From contig NZ_CP132230.1 of the NCBI RefSeq assembly GCF_030732225.1, forward strand, positions 1,855,001 to 1,919,000: a DNA stretch of 64,000 nt, written 5' to 3'. The notes below the pieces were generated by a model. The model worked only from the letters and a program-made list of their open reading frames with translations. It was not told the origin of the DNA and made no database searches. Positions 20,769 to 28,396 of this stretch are shown here, piece by piece; the stretch's first letter is position 1; each line of letters begins with the position of its first letter. Position numbers and translations under genes: made by a program. This DNA is from Streptococcus iniae (lineage in GTDB: Bacteria > Bacillota > Bacilli > Lactobacillales > Streptococcaceae).

Positions 20769-22244
20769 TCATTTACCGTCTAAAATATTTTCTAACATTG
20801 GTTCGATGGAACTACGCTTTAGGTCTTCTATGAGTCTCTGTGCATAGAAACGATTTACTTCCCGAGCTACATAATATAAAATCCTTGCAGCGATTTCCTT
20901 ACTCAAGTAATCAAATCGCTCATCTTTTAATACATCAAACGCAAGAGATGCAAAAATATCATTTGAAGAAAAAGAGGTTGCGACTTCTTTCATTGATGGA
21001 AAAGTTTTTTGCATCAAAAATTGAGCATTTTCTGGGCTTATTTTCATAAAATTTATGCAAGCTAATTTGTAATTCCTACCTATTTCAATAAGATCTTGAC
21101 ATAAATCCACATCTGAAATATTATTCAAATATACCGTTATTGTTTCATCATATTCTCTATTTTGAATGTTTTCAAATATTTTTTGTTTTGAATCCTTTTG
21201 ATGAAAAAAGTTCAAATGATGACTTAGTTGTTCAAGCATCTCTTCCGCGTCTCTAAATCTTAATTCTGGTTGATAAGAGGTTGCTTTTTGAACAAAAGTT
21301 CGTAGAACATGTTTTTCATTAGTCGGATTTCCAGTTAAACAAAAATTAACCACCTTCCCTAACGAATAAACATCACTCATTTTAGTTGAATTTTTTAGAC
21401 CAGATATCTGTTCTGGCGCACAATAATAAAACTGCCCATAGTTATTTGTGTTCACAGTCAAATGAGAATGATTGGCAGTAGAATCTTTAGCCAATCCAAA
21501 ATCAGATATCTTTATAAGTCCATTACATAAGAAAATGTTAGTTGGACTTAAATCTCTATGAATAATATCCCGAGAGTGTACTTCTGACATTATCGTCAAA
21601 ATTTGAAATAACAGATTAAATATCTGATACATCTCTAAATCATTAGTCCCAATATAATCATTTAAAGTAAAATCGGCTTTCTCCATCGTATAGCTAAACT
21701 CTGACTCATCGAACACATAAACTTTAATAATCCCATTAACTTGCGATAGAGACTGCATAATTTCAAACTCTCTTTTAAAGCGACTTTTTAGAGCAGAGTC
21801 CTGTTTATATTCATTTTTCAACTTTTTCACAATTCGTTGAGTATGTTTTTGTAAATAAATATCAGCAAATCCACCTTTAGTGAGAAATGACTCATCAGCC
21901 TTCACTATTTCTTCCCCTATATGGGTATAGGCATTTATTTTTTCTTTTAACTTCTCCGCTTGCTTATTCTTAATATCATTCTTTTCAGAACTATTATCTG
22001 GAAGGTCATCATAATAGGTTAGCAAATCCTTAACTAACTTGATAAGATCTTCATCCGTAGCTTCATCAATATAGGCTTCAAATGATTTTCCTTTTGATAA
22101 ACCGTATTTTTCCTGAATTTTTACACCAATCGAATGATAAGTAAATTCATCAAAAGTGCGATTTGAAAAATCCAGAACATAACCACCCTCATTAAAAAAA
22201 TTTTTTATTATAGTTTTATCATGAAATGTAATTTTTGCCATCAT
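20769..22244 (-). CDS. Ser/Thr protein kinase with AbiJ-like N-terminal domain
   Basis: This is a 491-aa soluble protein. Residues 1-80 resemble AbiJ N-terminal domains of abortive-infection proteins (VLDFSNRTFDEF, then KYGLSKGKSFEAY and a helical end). Residues about 120-340 are a Hanks-type kinase: glycine loop TKGGFADIY, Lys in IVKKLK, Glu in RFKREFEIM, catalytic loop HRDLSPTN, DFG in ISDFGLAKD, APEQ and SDVYSLGK. A helical tail of about 140 residues follows. All catalytic residues are present. It has no membrane segment or PASTA repeats, so it is not the housekeeping StkP/Stk. AAGGGG lies just before a double ATG; the second (22241) has better spacing. An abortive-infection kinase is inferred. 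Confidence 0.85.
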   Translation of the reverse strand: MMAKITFHDKTIIKNFFNEGGYVLDFSNRTFDEFTYHSIGVKIQEKYGLSKGKSFEAYIDEATDEDLIKLVKDLLTYYDDLPDNSSEKNDIKNKQAEKLKEKINAYTHIGEEIVKADESFLTKGGFADIYLQKHTQRIVKKLKNEYKQDSALKSRFKREFEIMQSLSQVNGIIKVYVFDESEFSYTMEKADFTLNDYIGTNDLEMYQIFNLLFQILTIMSEVHSRDIIHRDLSPTNIFLCNGLIKISDFGLAKDSTANHSHLTVNTNNYGQFYYCAPEQISGLKNSTKMSDVYSLGKVVNFCLTGNPTNEKHVLRTFVQKATSYQPELRFRDAEEMLEQLSHHLNFFHQKDSKQKIFENIQNREYDETITVYLNNISDVDLCQDLIEIGRNYKLACINFMKISPENAQFLMQKTFPSMKEVATSFSSNDIFASLAFDVLKDERFDYLSKEIAARILYYVAREVNRFYAQRLIEDLKRSSIEPMLENILDGK

Positions 22245-22464
22245 AACCCCTTATTCTAACTTATAAAATAATTCTCAAGTTGAGTATAAAATTATTGTAC
22301 TTCGATTTCACTTACTATTATACCAAATCAAATCCTACTCTATTTACCATTTCTATTTATTTAGCAACATGATACAATACTGTTCAAATAAGGAAATTAT
22401 ATAAACCAATAAAAAAATCTACATAGCTATGTAAGAAATATTGAGGGAAAATATCAAAGAATTC

Positions 22465-22499
22465 AAAAAATCTTTCTACTATTTGTAAAAAGATTTTTT
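22465..22499 (-). terminator. Terminator of the split lipoprotein gene
   Basis: AAAAAATCTTT (22465..22475) pairs with AAAGATTTTTT (22489..22499), giving a hairpin with T-rich 3' side on the minus strand about 65 bases after the lipoprotein stop. The rest of 22245..22563 shows nothing further. Confidence 0.7.
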
Positions 22500-22563
22500 A
22501 TTATCTATTAACCCTAAAAGACTTGAATCAGTTGTAATTTTGCTACTTCTTATTTATCTGACA

Positions 22564-22933
22564 CTATTCTTCTGTAATATTTTTGGTATCTAATGTATCT
22601 AAACCTAGATTTACGGAACTATCCAACGATGTAGTAATGAAAAAGTATTTTGAATCAAACTGATATCCTGCATAGCTTTGTTTATACACATCACCCTGAA
22701 CCTGTATACCCACCTTATAGTAAGTGTCCGCCAATTTATCAATTACTGGTGTATCACTGAAGGACTCTATATTTTCAATATTTAAATCAATAGAATCAAA
22801 AGGCTTTGGAAAGTATACAGTTTCACTTGCAACATTATTTCCTGACGAATCAGTTCCTACTGTTGCCTTAATCGAATAGTTACTGTACAACGCTTTAATA
22901 TCACCATAGTCTAATTCTTTAACCTCTTTAAGA
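22564..22933 (-). pseudogene. EF-hand-like lipoprotein, C-terminal part, cut off by IS256
   Basis: The native C-terminal 120 residues of the lipoprotein begin at 22933 (...LKEVKELDYGDIKALY) and run to the stop at 22564. The open frame extends into the IS to 23025, but those 30-odd residues are IS sequence. The protein part is rich in beta-type segments (KVGIQVQGDVYKQSYAG, SKYFFITTSLD). Removing the IS and one 8-bp duplication joins it in frame (QRLK-EVKE) with the N-terminal part at 24248..24758, giving about 290 residues. Confidence 0.85.
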
Positions 22934-24247
22934 GGTAGTGTAAAATATCTTGTGTAAACACAAAAAAGGAATAAATCCTGTATAGTAGAGTTACGACACT
23001 TCACTAGAAAGAGATTTATTCCCATGACTCAGTTTACCACAGAATTACTTAACTTCCTAGCGCAAAAACAAGATATTGATGAATTCTTTCGATCCTCTTT
23101 AGAAATAGCTATGAATGATCTCTTGCAGGTTGAACTATCAGCTTTCCTTGGATATGAGCCATATAAAAAAGAAGGTTACAATACAGGTAATAGCCGTAAT
23201 GGGACCTACTCTCGACAGTTTGAAACGAAGTATGGCTTAGTCAATTTAATCATTCCAAGAGATCGAAACGGCGAGTTTTCACCAGTTTTATTACCATCTT
23301 ATGCTAGACGAGATGACCACTTGGAAGAGATGGTGATTAAACTCTATCAAACTGGCGTTACGACACGCGAAATCAGTGACATTATTGAGCGCATGTATGG
23401 TCACCACTACAGTCCAGCAACGGTGTCAAATATCACAAAAGTGACTCAAGAAAGTGTCACTGCCTTTCATGAGCGTTCCTTTCAAACTAACTACTCAGTC
23501 TTGTATCTAGACGGAACTTACTTACCCTTGCGACGAGGTACGGTCAGTAAAGAATGTATTCACATTGCACTTGGTATCACGCCTGAAGGGTATAAATCAG
23601 TTCTTGGCTATGAGATTGCCCCTAATGAAAATAATGTCTCTTGGTCAGATCTTCTTAAGAGGCTACAAAATCAAGGACTTAAGCAAGTTTCTCTAGTTGT
23701 TACAGACGGGCTTAACGGTGTGGATCAAATCATCCAACAAGCCTATCCAATGGCTAAACAGCAACGGTGTCTGGTTCACATTGGTCGCAATATCTCCAGT
23801 AAGGTCAAACGAGTAGATAGGGCACCTATTCTAAATCAGTTCAAGCAGATTTATCGTGCCACAAATTTACAGGAGGCTATTAAATTATTGGAACAATTTG
23901 TTTCTGAGTGGAAACCTCGTTACAAAAAGGTTATGACATCACTTGAAACAACTGAAAATCTCCTAACTTTCTATCAATTTCCACATCACATTTGGTCTAG
24001 TATTTACTCTACAAACTTGATTGAATCACTCAATAAAGAAATCAAGCGACAAAGCAAGAAGAGGGTGGTTTTTCCAAATGAAGAAGCCTTAGAACGATGC
24101 CTTGTAAGTATTTTCGAAGACTATAACATTAAGTTCGGAGCTCGTATTCATAAAGGATTCGGAGTATGTTTTGACACACTTGATAGCTTATTTGACTAAT
24201 ATTCAAAAACTCTACTCTTGTGTTTACACAAAATTATTGACAGTATC
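22934..24247 (+). mobile_element. IS256-family insertion sequence with 8-bp target duplication
   Basis: This 1314-bp element has imperfect inverted ends sharing TTGTGTAAACACAA near each terminus (22949 region and 24218 region). CTTTAAGA is present on both sides (22926..22933 and 24248..24255), the 8-bp duplication typical of the family. It disrupts a lipoprotein gene in the opposite orientation. Confidence 0.9.
23024..24199 (+). CDS. IS256-family (mutator-type) transposase
   Basis: This 391-aa intact transposase shows the family DDE triad: D in YLDGTYLP, D in VVTDGLNGV and E in TNLIESLNKEIKRQ. The C/H motif QRCLVHIGRN lies between the last two. The length is normal. GAAAGAGA before the ATG serves as ribosome binding site. 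It is the only gene of the element at 22934..24247 and looks functional. Confidence 0.96.
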   Translation: MTQFTTELLNFLAQKQDIDEFFRSSLEIAMNDLLQVELSAFLGYEPYKKEGYNTGNSRNGTYSRQFETKYGLVNLIIPRDRNGEFSPVLLPSYARRDDHLEEMVIKLYQTGVTTREISDIIERMYGHHYSPATVSNITKVTQESVTAFHERSFQTNYSVLYLDGTYLPLRRGTVSKECIHIALGITPEGYKSVLGYEIAPNENNVSWSDLLKRLQNQGLKQVSLVVTDGLNGVDQIIQQAYPMAKQQRCLVHIGRNISSKVKRVDRAPILNQFKQIYRATNLQEAIKLLEQFVSEWKPRYKKVMTSLETTENLLTFYQFPHHIWSSIYSTNLIESLNKEIKRQSKKRVVFPNEEALERCLVSIFEDYNIKFGARIHKGFGVCFDTLDSLFD

Positions 24248-24758
24248 CTTTAAGACGTTGTTGTATAAGTGGGAGTCTCTTGTTAATAAATTCTATATTA
24301 TCTTTATTAAAACCTGGAGTTTCCTTCTCTTCAGCTGTATACTTTATGAGATCTTTTTCATAACCTTCAATTGTTATGTTTAGAGTATTTATCACATCAG
24401 CGACCTCTTCCTCTACATACTTTTTATCACTTTTTTTCGCAAAAGCAAGTATTTCATCACCTGTTTTTTCTCTGAATTCAGACAAGTCTGCATCGTAAAT
24501 ATGAAAAATATCAACTTTTCCAGACTGAATAGCTACAATTCTCTTAACTTTATCATCTTTTGAAATCTCGCCATCTTCATTACTATCTAGCACATCAAAC
24601 CAGATGCGCTCTTTGTTTTCATTAGCTAGTTGTACAAATCCAACTGTTTTTCCTTGACTAAGTCCGTTACTTGCCGGTTGATTCGAAGAACACCCTACTA
24701 AAGTTGTTGTAGCAAAAATTCCAGTAGCCAAAAACGGTAGCAATTTTTTTGTTTTCAT
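24248..24758 (-). pseudogene. EF-hand-like lipoprotein, N-terminal part
   Basis: A 170-residue native part starts with a lipoprotein signal (MKTKKLLPFLATGIF, lipobox LVGC, Cys23). It carries an EF-hand/dockerin-like loop, DSNEDGEISKDD, and then a helical region. The frame runs 4 more codons into the IS256 end before a stop. If still expressed, the product is a truncated lipoprotein without the 120-aa C-terminal domain. The start is supported by AAGGAG upstream. I do not recognise the family. It is divergent from an XRE regulator and may be controlled by it. Confidence 0.82.
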
Positions 24759-24828
24759 AAAAACTCCTTGTTATTTAATTGAGATATTGAAATCAATCCA
24801 TATTCCCTATTACAAACTATTTTACCAC

Positions 24829-24901
24829 AAATTTAGTATACAAGCTAAATTTATTGCGATATTTGATTTCAGACAGGTTATTTTCTCATAAAAATACCTG
24901 T
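24829..24901. promoter_or_regulatory. Palindromic operator candidates between lipoprotein and XRE gene
   Basis: AAATTTAG (24829..24836), 8 bases, CTAAATTT (24845..24852) is a perfect inverted repeat. A second imperfect dyad, ACAGGTTATTTT ... AAAAATACCTGT, spans 24873..24901. Both lie between divergent genes next to an XRE regulator, as expected for autoregulatory operators. Binding is inferred. Confidence 0.5.
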
Positions 24902-24928
24902 ATGATTGATTTATCAATGAGGTATTAC

Positions 24929-25276
24929 ATGAAATCAAACCATTTACAAGAATATATAGGCCAAAGAATACGGACTTTGCGGAAAGATAAAGGATTAAGC
25001 CAACAAAATCTCAGCGAAAAAGCTGGAGTTGGTATTGATTATATTTCAAACCTTGAGACAAAAGGTTCTAATATAAAGATTGATACACTTGAGAAGATTG
25101 TTAGTGCTCTAAATATTACACCATCAGAACTCTTTGAAAGTCGCGTAAATCCCCAAAATCCAAAATTAGAACTTCTGGCTGAACAATTAGCACAACTTCC
25201 TATATCAAGCCAAGAGCAACTCCTAGAAGCCTTTCAGCTACTCATTAAAACTGTTAAAGAAAAACCAAACCGCTAA
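24929..25276 (+). CDS. XRE-family transcriptional regulator
   Basis: This 115-aa protein has an N-terminal HTH_3 domain (GQRIRTLRKDKGLSQQNLSE, GVGIDYISNLE, LEKIVSALNITPSELF at about residues 10-65). A short helical tail, likely for dimerisation, follows. The frame is open from 24854, but ATG at 24929 is preceded by GAGGT at ideal spacing, so I start there. A perfect terminator follows. The neighbours are accessory genes, so it may be the repressor of a mobile element or of the divergent lipoprotein gene. Confidence 0.9.
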   Translation: MKSNHLQEYIGQRIRTLRKDKGLSQQNLSEKAGVGIDYISNLETKGSNIKIDTLEKIVSALNITPSELFESRVNPQNPKLELLAEQLAQLPISSQEQLLEAFQLLIKTVKEKPNR

Positions 25277-25302
25277 GATTCAATTCCTAGCGGTTGTTTT
25301 TA
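25268..25302 (+). terminator. Terminator of the XRE gene
   Basis: AACCGCTA (25268..25275) and TAGCGGTT (25288..25295) form an 8-bp GC-containing stem followed by GTTTTTA. It begins within the last codons of the regulator. Confidence 0.85.
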
Positions 25303-25311
25303 TTCTTTAAA

Positions 25312-25893
25312 TTATCTTTCTTTATAATATGCCGATTTATTGTAAGAAGTATAGCGTTCTTTAGCTTTATAATATTCAAAATCAAACTTTCTATTGTCAT
25401 CTGCATCAACAATAGTTATAAAATCACTATCTTCTTGCCACTGAATAAGCTCAATGGGTGTAAAAAACTTTTCAAATAAGGCTTTAAGCATTACATCACG
25501 AATCTCTTCTTTTGAAATCGAACCTGCCCATGCCCTAAAAGCTGCCTCTTTTTGCATTTCCACCAATGTTTCTTCATTTATATCCTCGTAGGAAGTTGTT
25601 TCATTCAACTTCTTTTTGTATTCTTCAAATACTTTTAAATCGTATCCACTTTTTTTAACTAAGTAAGCCCTGCACTGTTCTTCTAATTTTTCAAGAATTT
25701 CATACTGAAAAACCTTCGTCCTATTACGTTCAAAAGTTTTATACTTCGCCTTATCCCACTCATTCATCTTTATCAATTCTCTTAAAAATTTTGCACGCAA
25801 AGTTTTATTAATATTTTCCGTTTCCGGAATTTTATACTTTTGTATCATGTCATCAACAAATTTAGGTAGTGATTTTACTTTTAATTCAGTCAT
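25312..25893 (-). CDS. Unrecognised 193-aa accessory protein
   Basis: The charged, helical protein (DKAKYKTFERNRTKVFQYEI, then many Glu/Lys) has no signal peptide or membrane segment. I do not recognise a family. I start at 25893 (MTELKVKS) because GGAG lies 8 bases upstream. The longer frame start at 25935 lies inside the -10 box of a consensus promoter. It may be element cargo or a toxin/antitoxin-like or defence protein; nothing in the sequence decides this. Confidence 0.8.
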   Translation of the reverse strand: MTELKVKSLPKFVDDMIQKYKIPETENINKTLRAKFLRELIKMNEWDKAKYKTFERNRTKVFQYEILEKLEEQCRAYLVKKSGYDLKVFEEYKKKLNETTSYEDINEETLVEMQKEAAFRAWAGSISKEEIRDVMLKALFEKFFTPIELIQWQEDSDFITIVDADDNRKFDFEYYKAKERYTSYNKSAYYKER

Positions 25894-25933
25894 TTTAATT
25901 TCTCCATCTTTTAAATGTGTTTCGTTATAATTC

Positions 25934-25962
25934 ATTGTATATCGTAATTATTGAAATGTCAA
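25934..25962 (-). promoter_or_regulatory. Consensus promoter of the 193-aa protein gene
   Basis: On the minus strand TTGACA (25957..25962) and TACAAT (25934..25939) are separated by exactly 17 bases. The predicted start of transcription is about 25927, some 34 bases before the chosen ATG. Confidence 0.82.
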
Positions 25963-26141
25963 TCAACAATGTACGGTTTTTGTTTATCGTTATTATGATG
26001 AATGATATAATGAAATCATAAAGAACAAGATAAATACATCGAACAACTGAAAGTTGTTAAACAGTCGGTACATAGCAAACATTTTTGTTATCTCTTTAAG
26101 CAGCAATGCTTCATATTTTCTTATTTAAATGGAGGTGCCAC

Positions 26142-26498
26142 ATGGCATTTTTTAGAAAACATAAGGGCTACAGTGCTAGTCTAGCGGATCAATTACTTTC
26201 AGGCTTAACAATCAAGCTTGCTTCTAAATGTGTTAAAGCTCAATTTGACTATGAAACAGTCGGCAAAGATGAGAATGGAAATGATATTAAAAAACGTACA
26301 AACAATATTGTTGCTAATCAAATTTTTGTAGCTACAGGCTCAGACGAACCCTTCACAGTCAAATTTCTTCTCGAACACACACCTAATTTAAATTCGTTTG
26401 AAATTGGTGATATAGTCGAATTTGAGCATCTGGAGGCTTACGAAGGAAATTATAATAAAATCTATTTCCGAGCGACAGGCATTAAAAAAGGTAAGTAA
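26142..26498 (+). CDS. Small conserved IME/ICE protein, DUF961-like
   Basis: This 118-aa protein starts at 26142 (MAFFRKHKG), which is preceded by GGAGGT; the frame is open from 26106 without a site. The C-terminal segment FEIGDIVEFEHLEAYEG followed by YFRATGIK resembles small beta-rich proteins (DUF961 type) that precede the coupling protein gene in Tn916- and ICEBs1-like elements. The exact function is unknown. The next gene follows after 2 bases, so they share one transcript. Confidence 0.75.
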   Translation: MAFFRKHKGYSASLADQLLSGLTIKLASKCVKAQFDYETVGKDENGNDIKKRTNNIVANQIFVATGSDEPFTVKFLLEHTPNLNSFEIGDIVEFEHLEAYEGNYNKIYFRATGIKKGK

Positions 26499-26500
26499 TT

Positions 26501-27670
26501 ATGGCATTTTTGATTAACAGAAGCCAAAATCAGCAAAAAGTATCAGAGGCAAATGTCTCTGATACAGCTGAATTTGGTAAAGATAGATATGCATTAGCTC
26601 AGTACATCTTGCGTAACTTGAACAATGCTCTTGATATTAATAATGAATCTTCTTATCTCAACTCGTTTGAAATCAAAATATTAAGCAATGATTCAGGATT
26701 CTTATTTATTCCAAATCTTCCCGTGTCTTATTCGATTGATACAAAGCTTTATTTTGATTTATTTGCTATTTGTTCAGGGATATTGTATCCTTTCAAAACT
26801 TTACTTCCGCAGAATAATGCTTACTTTGTTTCTTATGATACCACGAATCCAAATTTGGGACGTGCTTTCTTCTTTCCGTGGATTGACGGAGTTCCAACTC
26901 GTCTGAAAATTGATAATCTAGGAACTTTTATCGAACAGGATATAGCAGAAAACCATATTCCAATAATGGCAAACGGTATCAATATTGATATGAATACAGT
27001 TGTTCATGTAGCAATTTCAGGCTCATCAGGTTCCGGAAAAACTCATTTTGTCCGCTATCTTATTTACTGCTTAAAATCGTTCACGAATCAGATTCTATGC
27101 GTTGACCCCAAATTATCAGATATTTATTTACTGGGAAAACAGCTCGGTTTGGAAGTCTTCGCACCAACTCAAGGCTCAAATTTAAATAGTTTCATTACAG
27201 AAGTGAATGAGTTATTAGGGCAGGTTATTCAGAAGATTTATCGACGGCAAGAGATGTTGTTGACAGAGCCTAACAAGCGTTTTGAGCGTATTTATATAGT
27301 TATTGATGAATTGTTAGCTTTGGTTCAGGGGAGTTCAAAACAAGCACGGGAAACGTTCTCACAACTACTTGGAACAATTGCTTTATTAGGGCGTCAAACT
27401 AACGTAAGTTTGATCCTATTAAGTCAGCGTTTTGATGCAACTGCATTCGGTGGAAATACGGCTGTTCGTGAACAAATCAATTTGTCTGTTATTTTAGGAG
27501 AAGTAAATGCGAATACATGTCAGTTTTTACTTCCAAATACAGATGTATCCAATATCGTCGTTCCATCAGGAATTGGTACGGGTGTCATCAAGTTTACAGA
27601 CAGTCAGCATCGTACACATATCATGCCACTACTCACTCCAACTTATTTTTTAGAAAAGGAAACTAATTAA
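26501..27670 (+). CDS. FtsK/TcpA-like coupling ATPase
   Basis: This 389-aa protein has Walker A GSSGSGKTHF at about residues 173-182, Walker B YIVIDELLAL, and a conserved late motif LLSQRFDATAFGG. In mobilizable elements such proteins carry the relaxase-DNA complex to the conjugation channel. No clear N-terminal membrane helices are visible; the separate 194-aa membrane protein that follows directly may anchor it. It is shorter than full FtsK proteins, as is usual for element-borne versions. Confidence 0.85.
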   Translation: MAFLINRSQNQQKVSEANVSDTAEFGKDRYALAQYILRNLNNALDINNESSYLNSFEIKILSNDSGFLFIPNLPVSYSIDTKLYFDLFAICSGILYPFKTLLPQNNAYFVSYDTTNPNLGRAFFFPWIDGVPTRLKIDNLGTFIEQDIAENHIPIMANGINIDMNTVVHVAISGSSGSGKTHFVRYLIYCLKSFTNQILCVDPKLSDIYLLGKQLGLEVFAPTQGSNLNSFITEVNELLGQVIQKIYRRQEMLLTEPNKRFERIYIVIDELLALVQGSSKQARETFSQLLGTIALLGRQTNVSLILLSQRFDATAFGGNTAVREQINLSVILGEVNANTCQFLLPNTDVSNIVVPSGIGTGVIKFTDSQHRTHIMPLLTPTYFLEKETN

Positions 27671-28255
27671 ATGAAACATTATTTTAACAAATACAATATT
27701 ATTAATTTTTCTGCATTTCTACTATTGACAACAATTCTAAGTGAGCGACTATCGTTCTACTTAGCAATACAAATGAATCTTTCAACTTTCGTTCCTTTGG
27801 TTATTCTCGTTTTGGTACTTCGATTCATTATGATTTTTTCAGGAGCTATACTTACTTTCACAATACTTTTAGATTTTGCGAATCGTAATGCAGATTTTGA
27901 TTATTTCAGAAATAGTGTCAAATCTTATTATTCAACGTGGGAAATGAGACGCTATTGCACTCAAATAAATGTAGAACCATCTTTGGAAGAATCAACTCGG
28001 TATACAAACACAAAGCAAATCATCATAAAGAAAGCTAATCGGTCAATCTTCACATTAACTGTTATTTACTACGAGAATCACGCTATTGCAACATGGAGAT
28101 TACCAACTAATAGTGAAAGTTTCCAAATAATAGAACAGTTGTTACCTCAACTAAAACGAGAGCTAAACCAGTTAGATGATTCGTACTTATTCAATGATTT
28201 TATTCGCTTGCCAAATTCTCGTACGTTTCAATCTACAGCAACAAGGCGAAAATAA
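27671..28255 (+). CDS. Membrane protein of the mobilizable element
   Basis: This 194-aa protein begins directly after the coupling ATPase stop. Two long hydrophobic segments lie at about residues 12-32 and 37-70 (VPLVILVLVLRFIMIFSGAI). A hydrophilic domain of about 120 residues is predicted inside the cell. I do not recognise a family. Position suggests a partner of the coupling ATPase. Confidence 0.78.
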   Translation: MKHYFNKYNIINFSAFLLLTTILSERLSFYLAIQMNLSTFVPLVILVLVLRFIMIFSGAILTFTILLDFANRNADFDYFRNSVKSYYSTWEMRRYCTQINVEPSLEESTRYTNTKQIIIKKANRSIFTLTVIYYENHAIATWRLPTNSESFQIIEQLLPQLKRELNQLDDSYLFNDFIRLPNSRTFQSTATRRK

Positions 28256-28327
28256 TGGTGCGGTATGCTGCTGCCAAAGGCGAGCAAGCAGACCAGCACA
28301 AAAAACGTGAAACTACCTATGTCTAAT

Positions 28328-28361
28328 GGTTGTGTAAGGTCAGTATTACCCTTACACAACC
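28328..28361 (+). promoter_or_regulatory. Rolling-circle origin hairpin with CRESS-type nonanucleotide
   Basis: A perfect 12-bp stem, GGTTGTGTAAGG (28328..28339) with CCTTACACAACC (28350..28361), has a 10-base loop, TCAGTATTAC. The loop contains CAGTATTAC (28341..28349), matching the NANTATTAC nonanucleotide nicked by Rep proteins of CRESS-DNA viruses and related plasmids, between TATT and AC. It lies 35 bases before a Rep gene with HUH and SF3 helicase domains. It is not followed by a T run, so it is not a terminator. Origin function is inferred. Confidence 0.75.
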
Positions 28362-28396
28362 TCTCAGACAAGACAAATAAATTAAGGAATATATAT

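Noticed and set aside
22564..23025. Independent 153-aa gene starting inside the IS256 element
   Set aside because: Its first 33 codons are IS end sequence read backwards; the native part is the severed C terminus of the lipoprotein.
28328..28361. Rho-independent terminator
   Set aside because: The stem is strong, but no T run follows on either strand and the loop carries the Rep nonanucleotide.
28265..28396. 44-residue N-terminal extension of Rep
   Set aside because: It would be translated through the origin hairpin, and the internal ATG at 28397 has a good ribosome binding site.
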